Assembly: GCF_019249245.1 (NCBI RefSeq)
Contig: NZ_JAESDK010000004.1
Coordinates: forward strand, 1 to 64,000
Reading direction: 5' to 3'
DNA: 64,000 nt
Source of the DNA: Alteromonas lipotrueiana
GTDB lineage: Bacteria > Pseudomonadota > Gammaproteobacteria > Enterobacterales > Alteromonadaceae
Shown piece by piece: positions 1 through 10,432 of the stretch. The notes below the pieces were generated by a model. The model had not been told where the DNA came from and did no database searches. It saw nothing but the letters and a program-made list of their open reading frames with translations. Numbering within the stretch: the stretch's first letter is position 1; every line of letters starts with the position of its first letter. The position numbers were made by a program, and so were the translations under genes.

Positions 1-75
1 AGCGGTAGTTCAGTTGGTTAGAATACCGGCCTGTCACGCCGGGGGTCGCGGGTTCGAGTCCCGTCCGCTCCGCCA
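1..75 (+). tRNA. tRNA-Asp (GTC), 5' end cut by window edge
   Basis: The sequence matches the gammaproteobacterial tRNA-Asp: D-arm AGTTCAGTTGGTTAGAA, anticodon GTC at 33-35 in the loop CTGTCAC, T-arm GGGTTCGAGTCCC, and an encoded CCA at 73-75. The acceptor 3' strand CCGCTCC pairs with AGCGG at 1-5, so two bases (GG) of the 5' acceptor lie outside the window. It is the last gene before lolD and no second tRNA follows. Confidence 0.97.
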
Positions 76-180
76 TTTCTTGCGTTATTCTGTTTTTTCT
101 TCTTGTAATAATTCCCTGTATTTTCTTGGTTAGCCTTCTTAATCACGGTACCATCTAAGCTGGTAATCCCTGATTTTTAA

Positions 181-885
181 ATGGTTAATATGCAAGAAAT
201 TCTTGTCTGTAAAGACGTCAGCAAAACATATCATGAAGGTAGCGTAGACACCTCGGTGTTAAATCGGGTTTCTTTTACGGTGAACGCCGCAGAGCATATC
301 GCCATACTGGGCAGCTCAGGTTCGGGTAAAAGCACCTTATTGCACATATTAGGGGGGCTTGACACACCAACATCAGGTGATGTTTTGTTTAAAAATCAAT
401 CTTTATTTTCATTAACCTCTTCAAAGCTTGCCACTTTGCGAAACCAGCAAATGGGCTTTATCTATCAGTTTCATCATCTGTTGTCTGAATTTACCGCATT
501 AGAAAATGTTGCTATGCCACTTCTTATCGCCGGTAGTCGGGTTAGCCTGGCTCATCAAAAAGCCTCCGCTGTGCTAGAGCGGGTGGGTCTTTCTCATCGG
601 TTAAAGCATAAACCTGCCGCGTTGTCAGGGGGCGAGCGTCAACGGGTAGCCATTGCCCGGGCTTTAATTTGCGAGCCGGCTCTGGTTTTAGCCGACGAAC
701 CTACAGGCAATTTAGATCATCAGACCGGGGTTCAGGTTTATGCATTGTTGCGTGAACTCAGCCAGGAGCTGGAAACCAGCTTTATTGTGGTTACACACGA
801 TACGGAGCTGGCCGCGCAAATGGACAGAACACTAACCATTGTTGATGGCGAGATGACGCACACAGAAGTGGAACGCCGATTATGA
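181..885 (+). CDS. lolD: Lipoprotein-releasing ABC transporter ATPase LolD
   Basis: ATP-binding subunit of the LolCDE complex, which extracts outer-membrane lipoproteins from the inner membrane and hands them to LolA. The 234-aa protein has Walker A GSSGSGKST near residue 43, the LolD-typical GFIYQFHHLL segment, signature LSGGERQRVAIARAL near 148 and Walker B LVLADEPTGNLD. Two possible starts lie close together (ATG at 181 and at 190), neither with a clear Shine-Dalgarno sequence; the longer is given. The stop overlaps the lolE start as ATGA, implying translational coupling. The gene follows tRNA-Asp directly, so no lolC sits immediately upstream as it does in E. coli. Confidence 0.95.
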   Translation: MVNMQEILVCKDVSKTYHEGSVDTSVLNRVSFTVNAAEHIAILGSSGSGKSTLLHILGGLDTPTSGDVLFKNQSLFSLTSSKLATLRNQQMGFIYQFHHLLSEFTALENVAMPLLIAGSRVSLAHQKASAVLERVGLSHRLKHKPAALSGGERQRVAIARALICEPALVLADEPTGNLDHQTGVQVYALLRELSQELETSFIVVTHDTELAAQMDRTLTIVDGEMTHTEVERRL

Positions 886-2117
886 GACTGGCCTGGCAAC
901 TGGCGCGACGTTTTCGACAAGCTAAGCAAAAAAATCGTTATATTTCGTTTATTTCATTTTCGTCAACATTCGGAATCGGCTTAGGCTGCTTTGTATTAAT
1001 CACGTTGCTAAGCGTAATGAACGGATTTGAGCGTGAACTTACACAGCGTATCTTAACGGTCATTCCACACGGTGAGCTGTACTCAACCTCAAGCGAAGGA
1101 ATTGACAATTGGCCCTCAATTATCAATCAGTTACAGCAAAACGAACAGCTCGAATCAGTTGAACCTTATACAAAAATTACCGGCATGCTGCAACATAAAG
1201 GCGCTTTAAAACCGGTAGAGTTGACCGGCCTGGCGGTATCATCGGTAGATTACAGTCATTGGCAACAGCAAATTACGAGTGATGACTGGCATCGTTTCAG
1301 GCAAAGCCATGATAGTGTTTTATTAGGGCAGGGATTGATTGAAAAATTTGGTTTGAAGATTGGCGATAATATCGCCGTACTGGTACCGGTTACCACCGAA
1401 AATATGGCATTTAAAGCCCCTGAACTGGTTAAGCTGACCCTTGCAGGTAGCTTAACCATTGGTGGTGAGCTTGATAACTACCTGGGTCTTATGCACCTTT
1501 CTAAAGCCTCAAAAGCCGCAGCGATAAAATCGGGCGCCCAAGGCCTTCGGTTTCGATTACACGACCCCTATCAGGCAAAAACGATAATGCGGGAAATTGG
1601 TTATAATTTTTCTCAAGCGGTGTATATGTCTGACTGGACCCGTACTCAAGGCTATTTATATAACGACATCAAGCTGGTCCGTACAATGGTTTATATTGTA
1701 CTGACACTGGTTATTGCGGTGGCATGTTTCAATATTGTGTCCACGCTGGTTATGTCGGTACGAGAAAAGCGTGCGGCTATCGCTATTCTCAAAACCATGG
1801 GGGCGCACGATGGCCTTATTCGTCAGGCTTTTATATTGCAGGGATTGATGAACGGCATTATAGGTATTGCGGTAGGAACACTTTTGGCAGTAATTATTGC
1901 GCCTAACTTAGCCGCAATAGTGAAAGCAATTGAAGCGTTATTTAATACCGAGATTTTATCGGGCGATATTTACTTTATTAATTTCCTGCCCTCTCACCTA
2001 CAATTTACCGATGTAGTTTTAACGGTAGGCGTAGCGTTGTTTCTGGTGGTGTTGTCTACGCTTTATCCGGCAAGAAAAGCAGTAAAAGTAGCTCCGGCCA
2101 GCGCATTAAATGGCTAG
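882..2117 (+). CDS. lolE: Lipoprotein-releasing system permease LolE
   Basis: Inner-membrane permease of the lipoprotein release machine, 411 aa. It has the MacB/FtsX plan: an N-terminal membrane segment (about 20-45), a large periplasmic domain (about 45-265), then three C-terminal segments. The C-terminal half resembles E. coli LolE rather than LolC, including VACFNIVSTLVM, a LKTMGAHDGLIR loop and GDIYFINFLPS near residue 365, where E. coli LolE has SDIYFIDFLPS. The LolA-binding hook of LolC is not evident. A LolC partner is expected but is not visible here. A single fused LolF-type permease is possible but less likely given the LolE-like sequence. Confidence 0.88.
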   Translation: MRLAWQLARRFRQAKQKNRYISFISFSSTFGIGLGCFVLITLLSVMNGFERELTQRILTVIPHGELYSTSSEGIDNWPSIINQLQQNEQLESVEPYTKITGMLQHKGALKPVELTGLAVSSVDYSHWQQQITSDDWHRFRQSHDSVLLGQGLIEKFGLKIGDNIAVLVPVTTENMAFKAPELVKLTLAGSLTIGGELDNYLGLMHLSKASKAAAIKSGAQGLRFRLHDPYQAKTIMREIGYNFSQAVYMSDWTRTQGYLYNDIKLVRTMVYIVLTLVIAVACFNIVSTLVMSVREKRAAIAILKTMGAHDGLIRQAFILQGLMNGIIGIAVGTLLAVIIAPNLAAIVKAIEALFNTEILSGDIYFINFLPSHLQFTDVVLTVGVALFLVVLSTLYPARKAVKVAPASALNG

Positions 2118-2130
2118 CCGGAAACACGCT

Positions 2131-3477
2131 TTAGCTGTTTTCTTTAAAATGCTTTAAATCGACATTTTCTTCTTTTAAGCCCGCGTTTTTGTTATTAAAG
2201 CGGGCTTCATCTAACTCGTTTTCACTCTTTGCGATAATACAGGCTACTGTACAGTCACCGGTAATATTCACCGCCGTACGGGTCATATCAAGTAGTCTGT
2301 CTACCCCGATAATCAAGGCAATACCCTCTACCGGCAGGTTTACCTGTTGCAATACCATTGCCAGCATTATCAGACCAACCCCGGGTACACCCGCGGTTCC
2401 AACTGACGCCAGCGTGGCAGTTAGTATTACCATCAGGTAGTCAGCCAGCGCTAAATCAACACCGTATACCTGTGCAATAAAGACCGTAGCAACCCCCTGC
2501 ATTATGGCGGTACCGTCCATGTTGATGGTTGAACCGAGGGGCAGGGTGAATGAAGAAACCGATTTGCTGACACCCAGTTTATTTTGAGCTGTTTCCATAG
2601 TCACCGGTAATGTGGCACTAGAACTGGCGGTAGTGAAGGCAAACTGGGCGGCATCACGCATCTTTAAAAACAAATGTATCGGGTTTAATCCGGTAAAGGT
2701 TTTTAGCAATATCGAGTAAGTAAGCAGACCGTGTAGGATAAGCACAAATAATACCAGAGCGAAGTATCTGCCCAGGCTGCCAAGCATGTCTACGCCAATC
2801 GACGAAAATAACTTAGCCATCAAAACAAACACACCATAAGGTGCTAGGTTCATAATAATGGTAACCAGTCGCATAATAACGGTATTTAAGTCTTCAAAGA
2901 AACCTGCGATACGTTTACCCGGCTCACCACACATTGCCATAGACACACCCAGCAATACCGCAAAGATAATAATCTGCAGCATGTTACCTTCTGCCAGACT
3001 ATTAACCGGATTGGTCGGAAACATATCAATGATAACCTGCGCAAAGGAAGGCGCTTGCTTTGCTTCGTAGACCGCGTCGGTTGGAGCCTCTACGCCGACA
3101 CCTGGCGATACTAGCAAGCCAAAACTGATCGCCAGTGAGATAGCGATAGCGGTGGTGAAAATGTACAGGCCGATAGATTTTATTCCGAGGCGACCTAACT
3201 TACTGGGTTCGGTCAGACTGGAAGTACCACAAATCAGCGATACAAAAACCAGCGGTACAACCAGCATCTTTAAACTGGCTATAAAAAGCTGTCCTAAAGT
3301 AGAAAATATACCATCTACCAGAATGTTATACGTCGAAAAGGTATAACCAAATACCGAAAAGCGTAAATCTCCGCTATCATCAAAAATCAGTTGGAGTAAC
3401 AAGCCAATCAAGATTCCGGCGACCATGCCGATAAATATTCGGGCGGTTAAACTAAACTTGTGTGCGTTTTGAGACAT
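2131..3477 (-). CDS. Dicarboxylate/amino acid:cation symporter (DAACS/SLC1 family)
   Basis: A 448-aa secondary transporter for C4-dicarboxylates or acidic amino acids, driven by Na+ or H+. Family hallmarks are visible: the serine-rich re-entrant hairpin AFTTASSSATLPVTME near 275-290, the NMDGTAIMQG motif near 318, the second hairpin with SVGTAGVPGVG, and DMTRTAVNITGD near 395-406, whose Asp, Arg/Thr and Asn contact substrate in GltPh and GltP. About eight hydrophobic segments fit the fold. The C-terminal tail is charged. It ends 14 bp from lolE in convergent orientation and starts divergently from the Ig-repeat lipoprotein gene. Substrate (glutamate/aspartate or succinate/fumarate) cannot be chosen from sequence alone. 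Confidence 0.92.
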   Translation of the reverse strand: MSQNAHKFSLTARIFIGMVAGILIGLLLQLIFDDSGDLRFSVFGYTFSTYNILVDGIFSTLGQLFIASLKMLVVPLVFVSLICGTSSLTEPSKLGRLGIKSIGLYIFTTAIAISLAISFGLLVSPGVGVEAPTDAVYEAKQAPSFAQVIIDMFPTNPVNSLAEGNMLQIIIFAVLLGVSMAMCGEPGKRIAGFFEDLNTVIMRLVTIIMNLAPYGVFVLMAKLFSSIGVDMLGSLGRYFALVLFVLILHGLLTYSILLKTFTGLNPIHLFLKMRDAAQFAFTTASSSATLPVTMETAQNKLGVSKSVSSFTLPLGSTINMDGTAIMQGVATVFIAQVYGVDLALADYLMVILTATLASVGTAGVPGVGLIMLAMVLQQVNLPVEGIALIIGVDRLLDMTRTAVNITGDCTVACIIAKSENELDEARFNNKNAGLKEENVDLKHFKENS

Positions 3478-3596
3478 GAATGTTCCCTGAAACTTCTGTT
3501 TTTATATTTATAACGCGGATAGTGTGCCAGATTCCCAACAGATTGAAATAACAAAAGCACAACAAACTTTAAGAATAAAGGTTCAGGAAGAAGAAT

Positions 3597-5825
3597 ATGC
3601 GTGAATTAGCCAAGTCGCTGTTATTCGTTACCACCTTAGGTTTGGTAACTGCCTGTGGTGGTGGCGGTGGTGAGCTGGAAAGAGAAGGTGAAACCAGTCA
3701 AACCGATACCGATACGACTACTGATACGGAAACGGATACCGGAACCGAAGAAGGTCAGCTTGTGTATTCGGTCGATATGTCGTTACAAAACAATGAAGGT
3801 ACTGCCGATAAAGATCTTAGTCAGGACAATCCCTTAACGGTTTCAGTTACCGTGGCAGACAGTGATGGGAATGTGCGCAACGATACTCTGGTTACCTTTG
3901 TATTATCAAATGACCAATTAGCTGTTTTTTCAAACGACACAGGCACGGCCCGAACCGATGAAAACGGGGTGGCCACTATTGGGCTGAGCGTTGGTGCGCT
4001 GGCCGGCGATGGACTTATAACCGCAACAACCACCGAGGGTGAAGAGGGAAACATTACGTTTTCTTCAACAGGCAGCACTCAGGAGAGTGTTCAGGCCGCC
4101 ACTTTGGATTTATACACCAGCAAAGTACAACTTTCTTCAAGCGGTTCAGATACTGCGCAACTTACCGCATTGGTTAAAAATGCCCAAAGCGTTTTGATGC
4201 AGGATGTTCCTGTTTCGTTTTCAGCGCCCAGCGATTCGGGTGTTGAAATCGCGGTTACACAGGCTCAGACCGATCCAAGCGGACGGGCCTTAGCTACTTT
4301 GTCGACCGAAAATAATGCTGAAAACCGAACAATTACAGTGACCGCTCGCGTGGGCGAACTGACTCAGGATATTCAGGTTGAAATTGTGGGTACCGAAGTC
4401 ACTATTAATGGCACACAGTCGGTTATTTTAAATGATACAGTTACGCTGACTTTGCGTGTTCAAGACTCAGATGGTGTAGCCATTGCCAACCAAACCATCG
4501 ACATTGTTGCCCAAAACGGGCAACTTTCGGCTGCCTCAATTCAAACGGGCAACGATGGGCAGGCTAATGTTAATTATACGGGTACGGCATCAGGCAAAGA
4601 TATAATTACGGCAGCCTCGCTAAATGCCGAGGCTAGCTTTGGCATTACGGTGCAAGAAGATGACTTTCTATTTAGCCAGGCGCCCGCTACAGAGGTGTCG
4701 TTAAATACCCCAAGTACCTTGTCAGTTAGTTGGTTAAAAGACGATGCGCCGTTTACAGGTGGTCGTGTTTCGTTTACCGCGTCAAGAGGAATCATTAGCG
4801 CGGCCGATACTCAAACCAACAGCGAGGGCGAAGCCAGCTTTACAATAGAGTCTGACAATGCCGGCCTGGCGGCGATTACTGCCACGGGTATAGACAATGA
4901 TGGCGAAGAAGTCAGCGCCAGAATAGATGTTGAATTTATCGCCATTACGCCTGCGACTTTGCAGGCAGATGCGACCCCGGATATTTTGGGGCCGGATGGA
5001 CAGAAAAGTACCATCACTGCGATTGTGCGGGATGTAAATGGTAATCTGGTGAAAAATTCAGTGGTTACCTTTAACGTAGACGATACCAGCACCGGCTCTA
5101 TTGCCCCGTCACAATCGACGACTGACAGTAACGGCGTGGCCTCAACCGTATTTACCTCTGGGTCTGTGACCAGCGAAGATGCAGTCGTTGTCACTGCGCA
5201 GGTAGCAAATGACACCGCGGTATCTGACGATGTTGTACTGACCGTCGGAAACCGCCCGTTTGATATCTCAGTGGGTACAGGCAATTTGCTGGAAGCACCC
5301 GACAATTCGACTTACCTCAAAGAGTTCGCAGTGTTTGTGACCGACTCGGCAGGGCGCCCAGTTTCAGGTGAAGCATTAACGGTCTCGGTTACGCCCGTGA
5401 AATTTTCAGCTGAAGGCGAGTACCGAAAAGGTTTTTGGTTGTGGAATGACGAAAAGTCACTATGGGAGGCGCAAATTACTGCAAGCTGTGCCAATGAAGA
5501 TATAAACAGTAATGGAAACTTAGACGCAGGCGAAGACACTAATAATGATCAGTTACTCACTCCGGGTATTGTAGGCAGTATTCGCTTTGTAGGCGATGGA
5601 ATTACGGACGATAACGGCCAGGCCACGCTGCAATATCGTTACCCTAAAGAGTACGCTGTTTTTACCGATGTTGAAATTGCTGTGTTCGCACGTTCTACAT
5701 CAAGTGAAGCATCAGCTTATACACGTTATATGTTATCTATACTGGCGAGCGATATCAGCTCTGAAGCCAGCCCGCCCCCGGCTAATCCGTTTGGTGCCAA
5801 CGCTGATTGCAGCAGTATTCGCTAA
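3597..5825 (+). CDS. Large Big_1/invasin-type Ig-repeat lipoprotein
   Basis: A 742-aa surface or periplasmic lipoprotein. The N-terminus has a type II signal with lipobox LVTAC, the Cys at residue 20 being followed by five Gly and then a Thr/Asp-rich linker (about 33-52). About six Ig-like Big_1 units follow; each has a Dx(D/N)GNxVxxxxVTF-like strand and ends in a turn such as TDENGVATI, TDPSGRALA, TGNDGQANV, TNSEGEASF or TDSNGVAST. Near 635-660 an Asp/Asn-rich stretch (DINSNGNLDAGEDTNNDQ) looks like a calcium-binding loop pair. Start is supported by AGGAAGAAGAAT before the ATG. The family stiffens stalks of adhesins and intimins; the binding partner is unknown. No beta-barrel anchor is fused. 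Confidence 0.85.
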   Translation: MRELAKSLLFVTTLGLVTACGGGGGELEREGETSQTDTDTTTDTETDTGTEEGQLVYSVDMSLQNNEGTADKDLSQDNPLTVSVTVADSDGNVRNDTLVTFVLSNDQLAVFSNDTGTARTDENGVATIGLSVGALAGDGLITATTTEGEEGNITFSSTGSTQESVQAATLDLYTSKVQLSSSGSDTAQLTALVKNAQSVLMQDVPVSFSAPSDSGVEIAVTQAQTDPSGRALATLSTENNAENRTITVTARVGELTQDIQVEIVGTEVTINGTQSVILNDTVTLTLRVQDSDGVAIANQTIDIVAQNGQLSAASIQTGNDGQANVNYTGTASGKDIITAASLNAEASFGITVQEDDFLFSQAPATEVSLNTPSTLSVSWLKDDAPFTGGRVSFTASRGIISAADTQTNSEGEASFTIESDNAGLAAITATGIDNDGEEVSARIDVEFIAITPATLQADATPDILGPDGQKSTITAIVRDVNGNLVKNSVVTFNVDDTSTGSIAPSQSTTDSNGVASTVFTSGSVTSEDAVVVTAQVANDTAVSDDVVLTVGNRPFDISVGTGNLLEAPDNSTYLKEFAVFVTDSAGRPVSGEALTVSVTPVKFSAEGEYRKGFWLWNDEKSLWEAQITASCANEDINSNGNLDAGEDTNNDQLLTPGIVGSIRFVGDGITDDNGQATLQYRYPKEYAVFTDVEIAVFARSTSSEASAYTRYMLSILASDISSEASPPPANPFGANADCSSIR

Positions 5826-5854
5826 ACATCTTCTCGATTGTTGAAATAACTACA

Positions 5855-5879
5855 AGCCCCGGGTATCGGGGCTTTTTTA
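5855..5879 (+). terminator. Rho-independent terminator of the Ig-repeat lipoprotein gene
   Basis: Perfect 7-bp stem AGCCCCG/CGGGGCT with loop GGTAT, followed by TTTTTT, 30 bp after the stop codon. Confidence 0.9.
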
Positions 5880-5927
5880 TGTGGGTAATACAGAAGTTCG
5901 AGACAGCGCTTTGTTGCGTCTGCAAGC

Positions 5928-5957
5928 CCATTGACCGCTTTGATAAGCGGTCAATGG
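5928..5957. repeat. Perfect 13-bp inverted repeat with 4-nt loop
   Basis: CCATTGACCGCTT at 5928-5940 and its exact complement at 5945-5957 flank TGAT. There is no T-run on either side, and it lies between two other terminators, so it is either an unusually strong extra hairpin or a protein-binding palindrome. The surrounding sequence (5881-6035) shows no gene. Confidence 0.8.
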
Positions 5958-6034
5958 TTAACAAACACAATAAACAAAAGAATCGATGTCAACGCTATTT
6001 AAGGCGTTATAGCGGCTGGTAAAAACGTACGAGT

Positions 6035-6062
6035 AAAAAAAGACCCCGCATAAGCAGGGTCT
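6035..6062 (-). terminator. Rho-independent terminator of astB
   Basis: On the minus strand AGACCC/GGGTCT (with a further GC pair after one mismatch) encloses a short loop and is followed by a run of seven T. It sits 18 bp beyond the astB stop. Confidence 0.85.
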
Positions 6063-6079
6063 GTTTGCTTTTTTTACGA

Positions 6080-7420
6080 TTAATCTTGCTGAAAAGGATA
6101 CACCGATCCCAGCTTTAACAGCTGCGTCAGCTCATCAAGCGCTGTCCGTGACTCTGTCAGTAGTTGTGGATCCCGTAAGTCATCTTCAGTCAGCTGGTCG
6201 CGATAGTGCTTATCTACCCAGGTATTAAGACGCTCAAACTGAGTGTTTGATAACAATGTATTTTGATTAACATGACGCAACTCGTCGTCGGTCAGGGCTA
6301 CGCGTAAACGCAAACACGCTGGACCGCCCCCATTACGCATACTTTGCTTTACGTCAAAATATTTAACCTGCTGAATAGGTGTGCCTTTGTTCACAAGGCC
6401 ATCAAGATACGCACTTACTGCACTGTTTTCCTGACAATCAGTAGGGGCAATAATGGCCATACTGTTGTCGGGTAACGTAATTATCTGGGTATTGAACAGA
6501 TAGGTTTTAACCGCGTCCTGTACCGACACTTCATTCGTGCCAACCTCGATAAAATGCAGCGGGTGATCGCCAAATTTGGCTTTTATTTCATCCAAGGCCT
6601 GAGTTTTGTTGTGAAAAGCCTGCTCATGGAAAAACAAGACATTCTGGTTGCCCACAGCAATCACGTCATTATGAAACACACCCTGGTCTATAACATCAGG
6701 ATTTTGCTGAATATATACGACCGAATCATCATCTAAACCATGAAGTCTGGCAACGGCTTTACTGGCTTCCAGAGTTTGACGGGCAGGGAACCGCCTGGGC
6801 GCAGGCTTGCTGCTGTCAAAGGCATGGCGGCCATATACAAACAACTCAATGCCTGCATGTCCGTATTCGTTACACAGACGGGTATGGTTTGCTGCACCTT
6901 CATCGCCAAAGTGTTCGTTGTCTGGAAGATGAGTATGGTGCACAAAATATTTATTATCGGCAAATGTGCCTTTTAATATTCTGCCGGTAACTTCAGGCTC
7001 TAACGAGCGGTGAAACTTATTCGTCAGGTTAGCCGGGGTAAAATGAACCCGTCCGTCGGCGGTATCGGCGCTTGGTGACACCGTGGCAGCATTGGCTGTC
7101 CACATGCTAGAGGCTGAACAACACGCCAGAAAAACCTGTTTAGACTGTTTAGCGGCACTTTCAAGTACGGTGGCGTCACTGCCGGTAAAACCCAGTCGGC
7201 GTAATGTTTGGATGTCAGGACGTTCCTGAGGCGCCAGAACACCCTGAGTCATGCCCATATCGGCCAACGCTTTAGCTTTCGCTAAGCCTTGTTTGGCTGC
7301 CTGTCGCGGGCTACTAACCGCGTTTGCATTACTTTGTGAGGCAACATTTCCAAATGAAAGACCCGCGTAGTTATGCGTAGGGCCAACCAGCCCATCGAAA
7401 TTTACTTCAAAATGCTTCAT
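6080..7420 (-). CDS. astB: N-succinylarginine dihydrolase AstB
   Basis: Second enzyme of the arginine succinyltransferase (AST) pathway: N2-succinylarginine to N2-succinylornithine, CO2 and two NH3. The 446-aa length equals the E. coli enzyme. It starts with the diagnostic [19 protein letters not shown], contains [12 protein letters not shown] near 172-183 (the catalytic Glu region), HNDVIAVGN near 248 (His) and [12 protein letters not shown] near 362-373 (nucleophilic Cys). The other ast genes are not in this window, so the pathway is either dispersed or encoded elsewhere. It has its own terminator and appears monocistronic. Confidence 0.96.
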   Translation of the reverse strand: MKHFEVNFDGLVGPTHNYAGLSFGNVASQSNANAVSSPRQAAKQGLAKAKALADMGMTQGVLAPQERPDIQTLRRLGFTGSDATVLESAAKQSKQVFLACCSASSMWTANAATVSPSADTADGRVHFTPANLTNKFHRSLEPEVTGRILKGTFADNKYFVHHTHLPDNEHFGDEGAANHTRLCNEYGHAGIELFVYGRHAFDSSKPAPRRFPARQTLEASKAVARLHGLDDDSVVYIQQNPDVIDQGVFHNDVIAVGNQNVLFFHEQAFHNKTQALDEIKAKFGDHPLHFIEVGTNEVSVQDAVKTYLFNTQIITLPDNSMAIIAPTDCQENSAVSAYLDGLVNKGTPIQQVKYFDVKQSMRNGGGPACLRLRVALTDDELRHVNQNTLLSNTQFERLNTWVDKHYRDQLTEDDLRDPQLLTESRTALDELTQLLKLGSVYPFQQD

Positions 7421-7781
7421 GCGTTCCTCAGTTTTACGTTGTCACACCATGTGTGTCACTTAAATTTCGCAGTTCAACCAGAGTTTAATTGCGTAAGCCC
7501 CTACAAGGGGTATAGCATAAAACGAAGCTTGTACCGCATCATTGATGGACCGCATTATACGGTTTTTATTCTGCTTGCCAATGAAGGTGACTGAAAAGCA
7601 AACAGTTTTTGCTTGTAAAAAAAGCGCTTGATGGAATAACTATTAAGAAGAACTTGTTTTCCATGCACTTTGTCGATATATGTTAAAAAAGCATAAGCGC
7701 CACCTGGTCACAAAGACAGGCCCCAAATTCAAAAATTAAGCTAATTAAGCTTAAGATTTAAAACAGGTTTATTTCAATTAT
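7421..7781. other. Intergenic region between astB and topA
   Basis: A 361-bp divergent spacer that must hold promoters for both flanking genes. A small hairpin CCCCT-ACA-AGGGG lies at 7498-7510, and AT-rich sequence with the palindromic core AAGCTAATTAAGCTT lies just upstream of topA near 7737-7751. No gene with a credible ribosome binding site was seen. Confidence 0.6.
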
Positions 7782-10421
7782 ATGGCAAAATCACTGGTCA
7801 TCGTCGAGTCCCCGGCCAAAGCAAAAACGATAAATAAATATCTTGGTAAAGATTTTATCGTTAAATCTTCTGTAGGCCACGTCCGAGATCTGCCAACCAA
7901 GGCATTAGGGCAGGTTGAGCCGAAAAAACCGGCAAAAGAACTCAAAACATTATCTGATGAAGAACGCTCTGAATACTTGCGTAATTACGAGTATCGAAAA
8001 TTAGTCGATCGCATGGGGGTGGACCCCCAGCAAAATTGGCACGCACACTATCAGGTTCTGCAAGGCAAAGAAAAAGTTGTTAACGAGCTAAAAAAATTAG
8101 CTAAAGATGCTGACACTATTTATCTTGCGACGGATTTGGATAGAGAAGGAGAAGCTATCGCGTGGCACTTGCAAGAGCTATTAGGGTCAAAAAATAAAAC
8201 CTATCAGCGGGTCGTGTTTAACGAGATTACCAAAAACGCTATTCAGGAAGCCTTCTCTAGCCCAGGCGAGGTAAATGTGGCTCGGGTTAATGCACAGCAA
8301 GCCCGGCGCTTTTTAGACCGTGTGGTCGGGTTTATGGTTTCGCCCCTGCTGTGGAAAAAAATTGCCCGGGGGTTGTCGGCCGGACGGGTTCAGTCTGTTG
8401 CGGTACGCCTGGTGGTTGAACGAGAACGTGAAATTAAAGCGTTTGTTCCTGAAGAATTCTGGGACATCCACGCTGATTTAACCGCACAGAATAAAACTGA
8501 CTTGCGGATGCTGGTTAATAAGTATCAAAACAAAGCTTTTAAACCGGTAAACAAAGACCAGGCAGACCAGGCTGTTAATGCCCTGCAAAACCAGGATTAT
8601 GAGGTACAAAGCCGCGAGTCTAAGCCCACGCAAAGTAAACCATCGGCACCCTACATTACCTCCACGTTGCAACAGGCTGCCAGTACGCGATTAGGGTTTG
8701 GCGTTAAAAAAACCATGATGATGGCGCAGCGGTTGTACGAAGCGGGTCATATTACCTATATGCGTACCGACTCTACAAACTTAAGTCAGGAAGCTCTGGA
8801 TACGTGCCGTTCGTTTATTGACGATAGTTTTGGAAACAAATACTTACCCGATAATCCTATTCGTTACGGCAGTAAAGAAGGTGCTCAGGAAGCTCACGAA
8901 GCCATACGCCCCTCAAATGTTGTGGTAAAGGCAGATAGCCTGGGCGATATGGAACGTGATGCACAGCGTCTGTATGAATTGATTTGGCGTCAGTTTGTTG
9001 CCTGTCAAATGACACCTGCCAAATACGATGCTACCACCATTAAAGTGGCCGCAGGTGATTATGAACTGGTTGCAAAAGGCCGAGTATTAAAATTTGATGG
9101 GTGGACTAAAGTTCAGCCACAACTGCGCCGAAAAGGCGAAGAAGATTTGCTGTTGCCTGACGTTAAACAAGGTGATGCACTAAATCTTAAAGCACTTGAT
9201 CCCAAACAGCACTTTACCAAGCCGGTTGCCCGCTTCAACGAAGCCTCGTTGGTTAAGGAATTGGAAAAGCGGGGCATTGGCCGTCCTTCTACCTATGCCA
9301 GCATTATTTCGACCATTCAGGATCGCGGGTATGTTCGGCTTGATTCAAAACGATTCTATGCTGAAAAAATGGGTGAAATTGTCAATGACCGTCTGACCGA
9401 CAACTTTGTCGATTTGATGAGTTATGACTTTACCGCCAACATGGAACAGCAACTTGATGATATTGCTGGTGGGCAAAAAGACTGGAAACAGGTACTCAAC
9501 GAGTTTTATGAAGACTTTTACACTAAGCTGTTAAAGGCCGAAAAAGATCCTGATGAAGGCGGTATGCGGCCCAACCAGGCTATTCCGGCAGGTATTGAGT
9601 GTGGTACCTGTGGTCGCGAAATGAATGTTCGTACTGCCAGTACCGGTGTATTTTTAGGATGTTCGGGTTATAACTTACCGCCTAAAGAACGCTGCACTAA
9701 CACCCTGAATCTGACTCCTGGCGAGGAAGTTATCAAGGTTGATGATGAAGAAGAAATGGAAACCGCTGTTTTGCGGTCCAAACGCCGTTGTCAGGTCTGT
9801 GGTACGGCTATGGACAGCTACCTGGTAGATGAAACCCGCAAGCTTCACGTTTGTGGCAACGTTCCTTCTTGCGATGGCACTTACGTCGAGTCAGGCACAT
9901 TTAAAATTAAAGGCTATGACGGGCCTATTATTGAATGCGATAAATGTGGCAGCGACATGGAGCTTAAAAATGGCCGCTTTGGAAAATACTTTGGCTGTAC
10001 CAATACCGAATGTAAGAATACCCGTAAGTTGTTACGCAACGGCGAAGCCGCGCCGCCAAAAGAAGATCCGGTAGATTTACCTGAATTGCCGTGTGAAAAA
10101 ACCGATGCGCACTTTGTTTTGCGCGATGGGGCTTCTGGGATTTTTATGGCAGCCCATAATTTTCCGAAGTCACGGGAAACCCGAGCGCCAAAAGTAGCCG
10201 AGCTGGCCCGGTTTAAAGACCGTATTTCCTCTAAATTTTATTATTTAGCAGACGCACCTCAAAACGACCCGGATGGTAACCCTACCATTGTGCGCTTTAG
10301 CCGAAAAACAAAACAACAGTATGTTATGTCAGAAAATGACAATGGCAAATCTACCGGCTGGTCAGCGTGGTATGAAAACGGCAAGTGGGTTGCTAAAGAC
10401 ACCCGTAAAAAAAGTAAATAA
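7782..10421 (+). CDS. topA: DNA topoisomerase I (type IA)
   Basis: Relaxes negative supercoils by transient single-strand cleavage; 879 aa, close to the E. coli 865. The N-terminus has the Toprim motif [17 protein letters not shown], with the acidic [15 protein letters not shown] near 118 holding the Mg-binding residues. The catalytic Tyr lies in [10 protein letters not shown] near residue 326, and [12 protein letters not shown] follows near 497. The C-terminus carries three zinc ribbons (near 607-640, 672-700 and 725-745) with CxxC pairs CGTC, CQVC and CDKC, then a ribbonless DNA-binding tail. The DUF2058 gene begins 11 bp downstream and is probably co-transcribed. Confidence 0.98.
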   Translation: MAKSLVIVESPAKAKTINKYLGKDFIVKSSVGHVRDLPTKALGQVEPKKPAKELKTLSDEERSEYLRNYEYRKLVDRMGVDPQQNWHAHYQVLQGKEKVVNELKKLAKDADTIYLATDLDREGEAIAWHLQELLGSKNKTYQRVVFNEITKNAIQEAFSSPGEVNVARVNAQQARRFLDRVVGFMVSPLLWKKIARGLSAGRVQSVAVRLVVEREREIKAFVPEEFWDIHADLTAQNKTDLRMLVNKYQNKAFKPVNKDQADQAVNALQNQDYEVQSRESKPTQSKPSAPYITSTLQQAASTRLGFGVKKTMMMAQRLYEAGHITYMRTDSTNLSQEALDTCRSFIDDSFGNKYLPDNPIRYGSKEGAQEAHEAIRPSNVVVKADSLGDMERDAQRLYELIWRQFVACQMTPAKYDATTIKVAAGDYELVAKGRVLKFDGWTKVQPQLRRKGEEDLLLPDVKQGDALNLKALDPKQHFTKPVARFNEASLVKELEKRGIGRPSTYASIISTIQDRGYVRLDSKRFYAEKMGEIVNDRLTDNFVDLMSYDFTANMEQQLDDIAGGQKDWKQVLNEFYEDFYTKLLKAEKDPDEGGMRPNQAIPAGIECGTCGREMNVRTASTGVFLGCSGYNLPPKERCTNTLNLTPGEEVIKVDDEEEMETAVLRSKRRCQVCGTAMDSYLVDETRKLHVCGNVPSCDGTYVESGTFKIKGYDGPIIECDKCGSDMELKNGRFGKYFGCTNTECKNTRKLLRNGEAAPPKEDPVDLPELPCEKTDAHFVLRDGASGIFMAAHNFPKSRETRAPKVAELARFKDRISSKFYYLADAPQNDPDGNPTIVRFSRKTKQQYVMSENDNGKSTGWSAWYENGKWVAKDTRKKSK

Positions 10422-10432
10422 GGAGTATTGTT

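Noticed and set aside
7373-7594. 73-codon plus-strand frame across the astB start
   Set aside because: Antisense to astB and without a ribosome site.
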